Below are positions 52,962 through 61,605 of a stretch of 64,000 nucleotides of DNA, in pieces. The stretch's first letter is position 1, and every line of letters starts with the position of its first letter. The DNA is taken from assembly GCA_052170135.1 (NCBI GenBank), contig JBQNBC010000002.1, forward strand, positions 124,001 through 188,000. The letters run 5' to 3'. This stretch comes from Wolinella sp052170135 (lineage in GTDB: Bacteria > Campylobacterota > Campylobacteria > Campylobacterales > Helicobacteraceae). The notes under the pieces are model-generated. The model made no database searches. It had not been told where the DNA came from and worked only from the letters and a program-made list of their open reading frames with translations. Position numbers and translations under genes: made by a program.

Positions 52962-54034
52962 TTCTACTTGGCTCAACTGGCTCGATTGGGCGTGCAGCAC
53001 TTGAGATAGCGAGAGAAAATAGTCTTAGTGTCGAGGTGCTTGTCGCTGGCGGGAATCTAGAGTTGCTAAATCGCCAAATAGCGGAGTTCGCACCAAAAAT
53101 AATCGTCGTGGCCGACAAGAATCGTGCTCATGAGGTCGTACTACCATGCGATTCTCGCTTGCTTTTTGGTGATGAAGGAATAATAGAAGCTATAAATCTC
53201 GCAAATTCAAAGCTAGTCTTAAACGCACTCGTTGGATTCCGTGGGCTAAGCCCTAGCATAGAGAGCCTACGCCTTGGCAAAAAGCTAGCACTAGCAAACA
53301 AAGAATCGCTTGTAGCTGGAGGGGCATTCATCGATTCTTCGTGTATTATCCCGGTGGATAGCGAGCATTTTAGCTTGTGGTTTTTGCGTGGAGAGCGAGA
53401 GTTTAGCTCACTTGTAATTACAGCTAGCGGAGGGGCATTCCGCGATATACCACTACACGAAATACCAACACAAAGCGTCGAGGCGGCCCTACGCCATCCA
53501 AACTGGAGCATGGGGAGAAAAATCACTGTCGATTCTGCAAGCATGGCAAATAAGCTACTAGAGGTCATCGAGGCGCATTGGTTATTCAAAACTACAAAAA
53601 TAGATGCGCTGATAGAGAGAAACTCTCTAATCCATGCGCTAATTGGCTTTATGGACGGGAGCTTTAGCGCGCATATCGCACGTGCAAATATGCGCCTACC
53701 CCTTGCCTATGCACTACTAGAGCGAGTCGACACTCCACCAAGCAAGCCATTAGAGCTAGCTGAACTGCCACCACTAAGCTTTGAGAGAATCGATCCATCA
53801 CGCTATCCATTATGGAATCTAAAGCAGACTCTACTTGCCTCACCTAGCCTTGGCGTAATCTTTAATGCTGCAAACGAAGTGGCTGTAGAACGATTCTTGG
53901 CTGGCGATATTAGTTTTGGCACGATAGCAAAGCACGTGGAATATGCGCTTAAGAGATTTTCAATCCAACCAAAAAATATCGATGAAGTATTTACGCTCAA
54001 TAGCGAAGTGCGAGAGTTCACAAAGTTACTTTAA
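52958..54034 (+). CDS. dxr: 1-deoxy-D-xylulose 5-phosphate reductoisomerase
   Basis: 358 residues (family about 390; a little short). It makes MEP from DXP with NADPH, the second step of the non-mevalonate isoprenoid path. NADPH loop LLGSTGSIGRAALE (3-16); metal and substrate site ALANKESLVAGG, IPVDSEHFSLW, ITASGGAFRD and HPNWSMGRKITVDSASMANK. All catalytic residues appear in place. The start is GTG at 52958 in a GTGA overlap with cdsA, so the two lipid genes are coupled. Confidence 0.95.
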   Translation: MILLGSTGSIGRAALEIARENSLSVEVLVAGGNLELLNRQIAEFAPKIIVVADKNRAHEVVLPCDSRLLFGDEGIIEAINLANSKLVLNALVGFRGLSPSIESLRLGKKLALANKESLVAGGAFIDSSCIIPVDSEHFSLWFLRGEREFSSLVITASGGAFRDIPLHEIPTQSVEAALRHPNWSMGRKITVDSASMANKLLEVIEAHWLFKTTKIDALIERNSLIHALIGFMDGSFSAHIARANMRLPLAYALLERVDTPPSKPLELAELPPLSFERIDPSRYPLWNLKQTLLASPSLGVIFNAANEVAVERFLAGDISFGTIAKHVEYALKRFSIQPKNIDEVFTLNSEVREFTKLL

Positions 54035-54082
54035 TGTGCAAAATTGCACTGAAAAACCAGCGAAAATGATTAGAAATTAAAG

Positions 54083-54115
54083 GATAAAGCGTTTAGCGAA
54101 GATTTTCGCTTTATC
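54083..54115. repeat. Nested alternative hairpins after dxr
   Basis: GATAAAGCG (54083-54091) can pair with CGCTTTATC (54107-54115). Inside, AGCGAA (54095-54100) can pair with TTCGCT (54105-54110), which competes for the same CGCT. No T-run follows. It may be a weak terminator of the cdsA-dxr operon. Confidence 0.45.
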
Positions 54116-54236
54116 GTCACTGTATTAAAGGCCAAATACGGCTCTCACTATTAAAGCCTCAACTATGAATATAGCCACACCGCAAAAACACAAAACTACA
54201 CGCTCCAAAAAAAAAGAAACAAGCCAAAGCCATGCA

Positions 54237-54548
54237 CTATACCAGCGACTTTTTCTTTATGCTCTCATACTCCTGACGTAGTCGCTCATCCTTTTCGGCT
54301 CCGCCCTCTTTTAGCTTGCGCTTCTCCTCTAGTCTTGCCTCCTCTAGCTCACGCTTGCGCTCTCTAGCGCGTCGCAGCTTCTCCATGTACTCCTCGCGAG
54401 CCTTTGGACTTTGAAACTTAATAGGCGTAAAAAAGAGAATCACTATAAGCGATATAAAGAAAAATAGCGCAACCTCCATACTACCGCCTAGATAGTGCCA
54501 GAGCATGGCCACGAGCAGAGAAAAGAAAAACTTCAAAAAATGCAACAT
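54237..54548 (-). CDS. Small membrane protein with charged coiled-coil tail
   Basis: 103 residues. Two hydrophobic helices at about 4-20 and 25-43 (FLKFFFSLLVAMLWHYLG and VALFFFISLIVILFF), then a charged helix AREEYMEKLRRARERKRELEEA to the end. It resembles in layout the 94-residue protein at 21870-22154, although I see no sequence identity beyond that layout. It is the last gene of the minus-strand series here, 12 bases after the HdrB-like gene. Function unknown. Confidence 0.65.
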   Translation of the reverse strand: MLHFLKFFFSLLVAMLWHYLGGSMEVALFFFISLIVILFFTPIKFQSPKAREEYMEKLRRARERKRELEEARLEEKRKLKEGGAEKDERLRQEYESIKKKSLV

Positions 54549-54560
54549 ACTCTCGCCTGA

Positions 54561-55397
54561 TTATATTAGCTCGATCTTTAGCTTGTGAGAATCTAGCCCA
54601 AGCCTATCACGCCTACGCTCACCAAGCGCTAACAACATCACCTGTGTGGCAAAAAGTAGAGGTACGCCTCTATCGTCGCGTCCAGCAATCTTTCTGAGCT
54701 CTCTAAAATGAGAATCGAGCATTTTAAACTGAGATAGCGACCCAACAAGCATAAAATCTACACCACTATCAAGTGCCTCAAAATAGACTCTCGCGCTCTC
54801 TCTAAGCGTAGATTCCTTGGCAAAGAGATAGTTTTGCGCATAGCATTCATGGGAGTATCCTCCACTTCTAATCTTTAGTGATACAGCATGACCAAACCTA
54901 TCAATCCACTTGTTTTTAGGCAATTCATGCGCTCTAGACGATCCAAGATATGCTGCACAAAACTTAGAAAAATAGCTAACGATACCCTGCTTTTCAAAAA
55001 GAGGTAAAAACACCTCTGGTAGATACTGCGGCTCTTTTAAAACGAGCTTGATTCCCCTAGCTTCTAGCTTCGAGGCTATCTTATGACGCATAGCCTCATC
55101 ACATTCTAAGAATCTAAATGCAAAAAGCACATCACTATAAGAATCTTCGTCCAATGCAACGGGCAAAGCCTCCGCCTCTGCCGCAAGCGAGATTTCACAC
55201 GCCCAAAACTCCAAAAATCCATCAGTATCGGCTATACGCGAAAAGTAGCTATATGCAAAAAGCGACATCTCGTCCTTGCTAGCCACATAAGCATCTCTGG
55301 CTAGCCACGTAACCCCAAGCCTCTCTGCTAACGTACGCGAGCTAGAGAGTAGCGATGATTCTTTTCTACCATTTACACCCAGTGGAAAAATCCTCAT
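54561..55397 (-). CDS. HdrB C-terminal-like protein (no CCG cysteine motif)
   Basis: 278 residues. I place it with the Campylobacterota proteins annotated as HdrB C-terminal domain-containing because it follows a DUF5644 protein, an association I recall. It begins IFPLGVNGRKESSLL. The middle reads IKLVLKEPQYLPEVFLPLF, and the end VGSLSQFKMLDSHFRELRKIAG and VPLLFATQVMLLALG resembles the HdrB C-terminal fold (family ending 'PVLHLSQL'-like). However the cysteine-rich CCG signature of HdrB/GlpC/LutA is missing; the few Cys are scattered (ACEIS, LECDE, KFCAAY, HECYA). It overlaps the next gene upstream by 4 bases. Function unknown; assignment tentative. Confidence 0.55.
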   Translation of the reverse strand: MRIFPLGVNGRKESSLLSSSRTLAERLGVTWLARDAYVASKDEMSLFAYSYFSRIADTDGFLEFWACEISLAAEAEALPVALDEDSYSDVLFAFRFLECDEAMRHKIASKLEARGIKLVLKEPQYLPEVFLPLFEKQGIVSYFSKFCAAYLGSSRAHELPKNKWIDRFGHAVSLKIRSGGYSHECYAQNYLFAKESTLRESARVYFEALDSGVDFMLVGSLSQFKMLDSHFRELRKIAGRDDRGVPLLFATQVMLLALGERRRDRLGLDSHKLKIELI

Positions 55398-56095
55398 TTC
55401 GCCCCCTTTAGCACTTCTTTAATCTCATCAGCAATCCTAACCCAAAAGCCACTATAAGCAGGATAGCCAGACAATATTTTTCGCTGAAGCCCAAAAATGT
55501 CATCATCAAAACGAGAATTATAAGGAAATATACGCTCTCCAAGCGGCAACGCACTCATAACGCCATTATCAGCATCTAAAAGCAATGATATCAGTGCGCT
55601 TCCAGCCTCTGGATGACGACGTATCATCTCAGCGATAAAGACAAAAAACGCCTCGCCCAAATATTCGCCATCACTAATAGCGCGCCCAGATGCAAAGGCA
55701 AGTGGCAGCAGAGAATCGTATAGCTTTTTATCCTCTTCGCTAAGTTCTATGACGCCATTTAGCTTTGAAATCCCAAGCTTGTAAGGACGAGAATCGATAC
55801 ATAAATCATCTACAGCATGCCTCTGCGATAGCGGAGCCAGGACAAAACATCTCCCAAACTCCGCAACAATCTCGGCAATTTTCACATCTTTATATAGCGT
55901 GCGATTATTGATTTTACATCCGAATATTTCCTTGTCAAACCCAAAATCTGGAATCTGTGCTCTGATATAACCAAAAAGCTCCAAAAGCCCCTCGCGTTCG
56001 CACGATTCTACACTCACTTCCACGCGCGAGCGATACGGCAGATAGTCCCTCTGCGCACAAAATCGAACAAGCTCAATCTCTAACCTAGTAGCCAT
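55394..56095 (-). CDS. DUF5644-like protein (ferredoxin/SdhB-N-like start)
   Basis: 233 residues. The N-terminal 65 residues, RLEIELVRFCAQRDYLPYR through YIRAQIPDFGFDKEIFGCKINNRTLY, resemble the 2Fe-2S ferredoxin-type domain of SdhB in layout (I-E-L-x-R-F, length and D-x-x-F-G/F-x-x-x-x-x-G-C-x-I-N) and match the DUF5644 proteins of Helicobacter as far as I remember. Only one Cys (GCKIN) of the usual cluster set remains, so a cluster is unlikely. The rest is helical with FVFIAEMIRRHPEAGS and RIFPYNSRFDDDIFGLQRK. It is the first of a pair with the HdrB-like gene (4-base overlap). Possibly a relic of a heterodisulfide-reductase-like complex; inference. Confidence 0.6.
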   Translation of the reverse strand: MATRLEIELVRFCAQRDYLPYRSRVEVSVESCEREGLLELFGYIRAQIPDFGFDKEIFGCKINNRTLYKDVKIAEIVAEFGRCFVLAPLSQRHAVDDLCIDSRPYKLGISKLNGVIELSEEDKKLYDSLLPLAFASGRAISDGEYLGEAFFVFIAEMIRRHPEAGSALISLLLDADNGVMSALPLGERIFPYNSRFDDDIFGLQRKILSGYPAYSGFWVRIADEIKEVLKGAK

Positions 56096-56144
56096 TGCCT
56101 AACCTCGCTATTTTGGGATTTTCTTGAGTATATCACGAAAAAGT

Positions 56145-56612
56145 TTACCTTTTAAAACGCTGATTCTCAGGATTTGATAGCAAAGCCTCCATAGAGGAGC
56201 GTACGCCATCATTATTATCATCGCACTCTAGCTCATCGCAAGTAGCAGATGGGTTAATAAACAGCGGCGCCTCATGGATATTCTCCACATCCTGTATTAC
56301 TACCTGAAAGATACTACCAAGTGGCACAGTTACGAAACTAGCGATATTTTCAGCACCAAAACCAGCTTCGAAGTAGAGATTCTTCTCATCTAAATCAATG
56401 CTCTCAAAAGTGTAGCCAGCAAGAACAAAGAGTGTAAACGTGCGAAAGTTTTTCGTAATCTCTTCTGGCAATTCAGGGGCGAACTTCACACGCGCAATAT
56501 TGCAAAGAATCGAAAACGTAATCTCGCGCTCCAAAAGATAGTCAATTACATCAAAAGCGTGTGCTTTCATAATTTCATGAAAATCACGGTCGTTGATGAT
56601 TTTATTTATCAT
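56145..56612 (-). CDS. SspB-like candidate (possible ClpXP adaptor), 155 aa
   Basis: 155 residues. It starts INDRDFHEIMKAHAFDVIDYLLEREITFSI, then has a beta-rich segment ending LDEKNLYFEAGFGAENIASFVTVPLGSIFQVVIQD, and closes with a disordered acidic tail (CDELECDDNNDGVRSS). This resembles SspB: a short helical start, a strand pair with FxARFGG, then the V-P-x-x-A-V strand, and an acidic tail leading to the ClpX-binding end. There is no clear hydrophobic ClpX-binding motif at the terminus (NPENQRFKR). The match rests on layout and a short motif, so it is tentative. ATG overlaps the pepF stop by 4 bases. Confidence 0.5.
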   Translation of the reverse strand: MINKIINDRDFHEIMKAHAFDVIDYLLEREITFSILCNIARVKFAPELPEEITKNFRTFTLFVLAGYTFESIDLDEKNLYFEAGFGAENIASFVTVPLGSIFQVVIQDVENIHEAPLFINPSATCDELECDDNNDGVRSSMEALLSNPENQRFKR

Positions 56613-58336
56613 GACTTTGTCACCTCCTTAAACTCAGAGAGAAGTTTCTTTACCTCTTCTATGCCAATCTCCCAAAATGCAGAATCCTCAATATCAAAAC
56701 CAAAAATAGACACAAGTTCCCTAGGCGAACGACTCCCGCCAAGGCTCAAAAACTCCTCATATTTCTCAACAAAACCATCATCCCCACGCTTATAAAGCCC
56801 AAAAAGTGCCATAACCAAAAGCTGTCCATAGCTATACGCATAGCAATAAAATGGCGAATGGACAAAGTGCGGTATATAACTCCACCATGATGCATAACTA
56901 TCGCTAAGCACCACAGAATCGCCAAACATTTTACGATTCTCCTCAAGCCAAATCTCATCGAAATGTTCAGGCTTGAGCTCGCCAGATTCTGCGTGAATTC
57001 TCCGCTCGAAGTTTGTAAATACACTCTGACGAAATAGCGTTGCAAAAATATCTTCGAGCTTACCAGCCAAAAGCGCAATCCTCTCTTTTTTCTTTAGCTT
57101 CCCGCGTATTTTGTCAAAAAGAAGCATCTCGGCAAATACAGACGCCGTCTCAGCCGTAGTCAACGGCGTATCAGCGTTTAAATAGCCGACAGCTTTTGAA
57201 AGCTCTTGATGTATTGCATGCCCTAACTCATGCGCAAGAGTAAAAACATCGCGCCGTCCATTCGTATGATTTAGTAGCACATATGGGTGCGCACTAGGTA
57301 CGGTACCATGTGAAAACGCCCCTCCACGCTTATTTTCCCTCGGATGAGAATCGATCCACCCATCATTAAATGCACGCGTGGCAACCTCACCAAACCTCTG
57401 CGAAAACTCACTAAATGTGCCAAGCACACTCTCCTTTGCCTCTACTATATCTATCTGCTCACCCTTGCTAGCAAGTGGCGCATATCTATCATAGTCATAT
57501 AACTTCTTAAGTCCTAAAATCTCACGCTTAAGCTCATAAAACTCGGCTACGATTCCCATGTTGGCATTCACGCAGTCAATCATCGCATCAACACTCTTTT
57601 GCGATATTTGATTATCTATATGACGCGATTCCTCAGGGCTTGCATACCCACGTAGCTCGCATAAAATTGCATTCTCTTTGCGCACGACATTTAATATATA
57701 TGCAAGTAGATTCTTATGTGGAGCTAGTCCTTTGGTTAGGGCTTTTGCTGCCTTTTTGCGCTTTGTGCGCTTCTCATGATACAGGAGCGATAACACCTCT
57801 TCTTCGCCCATCTCCTTATCTCCAATGTAAAATTTAAGCCCACTCAAATGCTCATCAAACAGTCGCGAAAAGGCACTTGCACCCACTGGATTTAGCTTTA
57901 ACATTACACGCTCTTCAGGTAAGCTTAGCGTATGCTTTTTATTTTCTATGAGTTTTTGTAGGTAGTAGCTGTATCTAGATGAAAAATCTACAAGCTGCGC
58001 GCGCTTGCCCTCCTCAAGCTCTAAAAACTCGATTTCAAAAAAGAGCAGATTCTCACTGACTGAATTGCACAAAAGCTCATATTTTGCGTACAAATCACCT
58101 CGCGTAGTATCCTCGGCAAATGTCAAAAATGCATAACTCATCACACGCCCAATACCTTCTAAAAGCCGCTCGTACTCGCCAAGTGCCTCTAGGAATCCAC
58201 TAGACTCTATTGCATTTAATTTCCCAGCATACTTAGCTCTAAATGCCTCGCTATCCACCTTGTATCTTTCGAGCTCTCTATCCAGCTCCTCTACATCACT
58301 AAAAAGCGCACCCAAATCCCATCTCATATCTGTCAT
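56609..58336 (-). CDS. pepF: Oligoendopeptidase F (M3 family metallopeptidase)
   Basis: 575 residues, the PepF length. It cleaves short peptides in the cytosol. The zinc motif is HELGH (H369, E370, H373 of FTLAHELGHAIHQE), with the third ligand Glu in TAETASVFAEM about 30 residues later. The N-terminal helical part (1-200) and the PYVLLNHTNGRRDVF strand before HExxH are typical. ATG at 58336 with AAGGGGGA about 7 bases upstream; overlaps kefB stop and the SspB-like start by 4 bases each. Confidence 0.95.
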   Translation of the reverse strand: MTDMRWDLGALFSDVEELDRELERYKVDSEAFRAKYAGKLNAIESSGFLEALGEYERLLEGIGRVMSYAFLTFAEDTTRGDLYAKYELLCNSVSENLLFFEIEFLELEEGKRAQLVDFSSRYSYYLQKLIENKKHTLSLPEERVMLKLNPVGASAFSRLFDEHLSGLKFYIGDKEMGEEEVLSLLYHEKRTKRKKAAKALTKGLAPHKNLLAYILNVVRKENAILCELRGYASPEESRHIDNQISQKSVDAMIDCVNANMGIVAEFYELKREILGLKKLYDYDRYAPLASKGEQIDIVEAKESVLGTFSEFSQRFGEVATRAFNDGWIDSHPRENKRGGAFSHGTVPSAHPYVLLNHTNGRRDVFTLAHELGHAIHQELSKAVGYLNADTPLTTAETASVFAEMLLFDKIRGKLKKKERIALLAGKLEDIFATLFRQSVFTNFERRIHAESGELKPEHFDEIWLEENRKMFGDSVVLSDSYASWWSYIPHFVHSPFYCYAYSYGQLLVMALFGLYKRGDDGFVEKYEEFLSLGGSRSPRELVSIFGFDIEDSAFWEIGIEEVKKLLSEFKEVTKS

Positions 58337-59970
58337 CTTTTCCCCCTTAATCGCTCATGCTCACACGAAATAGCCGCCTGCCCAAGCAACCTTGCTATCT
58401 CCTGCTTCTCGTTTACCACGCGATAAATCGAAAGCTCCTCTAGCTCTTCCTCTTCCTCTTTTGTCGTCGTTTTCACAATAATATTGCAGTGTGGCGCGCT
58501 TTTTAAAATTGTCTCGCAAATTATACGAATCTTGTGCGTATCATCGATAGCCACCACAACCGCAATACACTCTTCTAAGTTTAGCTTCTCCAAAATTGCT
58601 CTCTGAGCGATATTACCAAATTGCACATTATCGCCAGCACGGATTCCAGCTTCTACTTGCGCTAGATTATAGTCCACGACTAGATATTTCACATTTCGTC
58701 GTTTCAAATACGCCACTACCTCACGCCCAAATGTCCCATATCCACAAACAACTATATGCTCTTTTAGGGCCGATTCTTCCTCGACTTGTTGCACCACTGA
58801 GCCAGAAGTCGGCTCGCCAGTAAGCAATGTCGCAATCACGCGTAGATTCTTCAATAAAAATGGCGTGAGAATCATAGAAAAAATCACGACAAGCACAAGC
58901 AATTGATGAAGCTCTTTATCGATTAGTCCATTATTTTGTGAAAGCGCAAAAATAGCAAATGAAAACTCTCCAACTTGTGCGAGTGAAAGTGCAGTTTTCA
59001 GCGCAATTTTGGCATTTCTAAAAAATAAAATCACGCCATAAATAACAATCGCCTTTAAAACCATAACAGCTATGAGAATCCAAAGAATCCTAAAGAGATG
59101 CTCCCATAAAAACTCCAAATCCACCTGCATGCCAACAGTGATAAAAAACAATCCAAGTAAAAGATCACGGAAGTGCGACAAATCTGCCTCTGCTTGATAT
59201 TTATACTTTGTCCCTGCGATAATCATACCCGCGATAAACGCCCCAAGCGAATAAGAGAATCCAAAATATCCCGCAAGCGCTGACGCTCCAAGCACGATAA
59301 AAAGAATCGTTCCTACAAAAATCTCATCCATACGCGTACTTGCTGCAAACTGCAAAATAAGCGTCGCTACACGTTTGCCCGGCACAAAGAGTATAAAAAG
59401 CACCATGACTGCACTTAGAAAAGTGTGCAAAAGCAACTCGCCTATATTGGCATCTTTATTTGCTAAAAGCGATATGAGCAGAAGAATCGGTATAACGGCG
59501 ATATCCTGCATGATTAGGATTCCAACAGAGTTACGACCGTAACTCGTGTGCGTCTCATGTGTCTCATTAAAGCTCTTTAATACAATAGCTGTCGACGAGA
59601 GCGAAAATGCCGCACTTACAATCAATGCGACTTTTCTTTCGATTCCAAAAAAGTAGTGCGATACAAGATAGAAAATCACCCAGCTAACAAGAATCTGCAA
59701 GGTCCCAAAAATAAGTACTTCTTGGCGCATAGCCTTGATTTTATCAAAGGAGAATTCAAGCCCTATCATAAACATCAAAAAGACGATTCCAAATTCTGCT
59801 ATGTGCGACAATAATTCAGAATCCGCAACACTTGCAAGCCCAAAAAGATAAACTATAATCGTGCCAGTGGCGACGTAGCCGATAATAACAGGGATCCCGA
59901 CCTGCTTAAAGAGAATATTGACTAAGATTGAGATCCCAAGCGCGGCGATAGCAATGGTAAAAAAGTCTAT
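58333..59970 (-). CDS. KefB-type potassium/proton antiporter with apparent ATA start
   Basis: 545 residues if started at the ATA at 59970; the first ATG/GTG/TTG codon in frame is a TTG at 59811 (no good ribosome-binding site), and starting there would delete 53 residues with the first membrane helices. The extended start reads DFFTIAIAALGISILVNILF and GIPVIIGYVATGTIIVYLFGL, which is the conserved beginning of this family. An AAGG lies 7 bases before ATA. The CPA2 antiporter domain (about 12 helices, FMFMIGLEFS, SLSSTAIVLKS, GAFIAGMI) is followed by a TrkA-N/RCK domain with GYGTFGREVVAYL. Works as K+ or Na+/H+ antiporter. Overlaps pepF by 4 bases. Confidence 0.9.
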   Translation of the reverse strand: MDFFTIAIAALGISILVNILFKQVGIPVIIGYVATGTIIVYLFGLASVADSELLSHIAEFGIVFLMFMIGLEFSFDKIKAMRQEVLIFGTLQILVSWVIFYLVSHYFFGIERKVALIVSAAFSLSSTAIVLKSFNETHETHTSYGRNSVGILIMQDIAVIPILLLISLLANKDANIGELLLHTFLSAVMVLFILFVPGKRVATLILQFAASTRMDEIFVGTILFIVLGASALAGYFGFSYSLGAFIAGMIIAGTKYKYQAEADLSHFRDLLLGLFFITVGMQVDLEFLWEHLFRILWILIAVMVLKAIVIYGVILFFRNAKIALKTALSLAQVGEFSFAIFALSQNNGLIDKELHQLLVLVVIFSMILTPFLLKNLRVIATLLTGEPTSGSVVQQVEEESALKEHIVVCGYGTFGREVVAYLKRRNVKYLVVDYNLAQVEAGIRAGDNVQFGNIAQRAILEKLNLEECIAVVVAIDDTHKIRIICETILKSAPHCNIIVKTTTKEEEEELEELSIYRVVNEKQEIARLLGQAAISCEHERLRGKR

Positions 59971-60073
59971 GGGAAAGCCTTTTTGTGGATTTATAAAAGT
60001 TCTATTTTATCGCAAAGTCGGGGTATTTTTGCCCATTTTTTGGTACAAAATGTAGTAGGATTCCATAATAAAC

Positions 60074-61603
60074 ATGAGGGAAAGAGGTCTTTTGCGCACA
60101 GATATTGACATGATTAGCATAGATGAGCAAATCTCAAAAATCCTAGAGAGCGGAATCACCCAAAGTGCCTCTATGTATGAGTTTGAAACGAAATATATCG
60201 TACCATTTTTATCGATTCTCGCCGATAGTCTCCCTACTCTAGAGCCACGTCTTATGCGCGAAGAGATACGCTCAGGGATTTTGAGATTTTATAACTCTTG
60301 GGGCATGAGTGCTATTGTAATTTTTGATAAAGACGGGAAACTAAAACTAACAAAAAAGATAAAAGACATCTCAAAATCCCCATATCTATCAAAGCTCCTC
60401 TCATGGCTTTGCGAACACAAAGCAGATTTTGAAAATGCCTATACAAATCATGAATTCAGCGAAAAAGAGGTACTAGAAATATCACAAAAAACTGACGAAA
60501 TAATTGATTTTAACGATGAGTTTTTACGCCGCGATCTAATAAGGGCGGCCATTAAAAAATGCTTTGGCTTTGATGTGCGTGATGCAATTTTTTTATTTGA
60601 CAACAGAGCAAGCATCAAAAACTTTGACTATGACTTTGTGCGGCTAAATAATGAAATTCGTGAGCTTTTACGCATGCCAAACATCGATCCTATTGCCGAT
60701 TCTCAGCTACCAAGCTTAATGCATGCACTAGAAGGTGTCAATATAGATGCACTCCTTAGTCAAATCACAACAGAAGTTTTACATTTCAATACACCTCTAA
60801 GCACAACTAGCAATATCGACTTTGCACGCCTATTCCCATTTTATATACGCCAAAAATTACGATTAAATCTTGAACAATTTTGGGATAAGAATCTGTCTCG
60901 CCACCTAAAAAATCTCTTCTGCGAACATCTTTTTCGCACAAGTCTTGATACGATATATAGTCAAGTCGTATTAGAGTTGCTCTCAAAATGTATCGCAAAA
61001 GAGAAAGAAGCGCGCAAATTCATCGACTTTTTTAACGGAAAGCTAACATTTCTACCAGACCATAAGCGCATTAAACGCCCTGCTATTCGCGATATCGAGG
61101 GAAAAATATACAACAGTGAATCAATATATCAACTCGTGCAAAATCGCCAATACATAACAAATGAGATCGAAGATTTGCAGATGCGGATTCTTGACTTAGA
61201 AAATAGCAAAGAGGAACTCAAAGAACGCGAAGAACGACTAAATAACGAACTAGTCAAACATCAAGAAGAGCACGACTATATCGAGCGTGAGCTAGAAAGA
61301 ATCACGCTTGAAATCAAACGCTTAAAAGCCAAAGGTAAAGGATACAACAGTGCGCTAAAGGAGTTAGCAAACTCAGAAAATATCTGGCTTACAAAAAATC
61401 ACTCCGCAACACTCGCGATAAATGAGCTAAGTGAGGCGATAGAATCACTACATCATGAAAAGCGCAAACTCCCAGATAGCATCTATCTACTCGAACGCAA
61501 AATCTCACAGAAACTAGAAGCCTCTCGCGCACTCTTTGCGGAGTATGAGCGCATGAAATCAGCACTCCTAGGAGTATTGATTTCATTTCAAATAGTGGGA
61601 TAG
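60074..61603 (+). CDS. Unknown coiled-coil protein, first gene of a sensor operon
   Basis: 509 residues, no signal peptide and no membrane helix. Family not recognised. The first 300 residues are globular, with ESGITQSASMYEFETKYIVPF at the start and a helical middle (FDVRDAIFLFDNRASIKNF). Residues about 365-440 are a long coiled coil (ITNEIEDLQMRILDLENSKEELKEREERL), and another stretch follows to the end. ATG at 60074 has only a distant AGGAT; a TTG at 60092 just after AAAGAGG is an alternative start. The stop is 3 bases before the histidine kinase, with the response regulator behind it, so the three form one operon. Likely a signalling or cell-structure component; inference by position. Confidence 0.7.
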   Translation: MRERGLLRTDIDMISIDEQISKILESGITQSASMYEFETKYIVPFLSILADSLPTLEPRLMREEIRSGILRFYNSWGMSAIVIFDKDGKLKLTKKIKDISKSPYLSKLLSWLCEHKADFENAYTNHEFSEKEVLEISQKTDEIIDFNDEFLRRDLIRAAIKKCFGFDVRDAIFLFDNRASIKNFDYDFVRLNNEIRELLRMPNIDPIADSQLPSLMHALEGVNIDALLSQITTEVLHFNTPLSTTSNIDFARLFPFYIRQKLRLNLEQFWDKNLSRHLKNLFCEHLFRTSLDTIYSQVVLELLSKCIAKEKEARKFIDFFNGKLTFLPDHKRIKRPAIRDIEGKIYNSESIYQLVQNRQYITNEIEDLQMRILDLENSKEELKEREERLNNELVKHQEEHDYIERELERITLEIKRLKAKGKGYNSALKELANSENIWLTKNHSATLAINELSEAIESLHHEKRKLPDSIYLLERKISQKLEASRALFAEYERMKSALLGVLISFQIVG

Positions 61604-61605
61604 CG

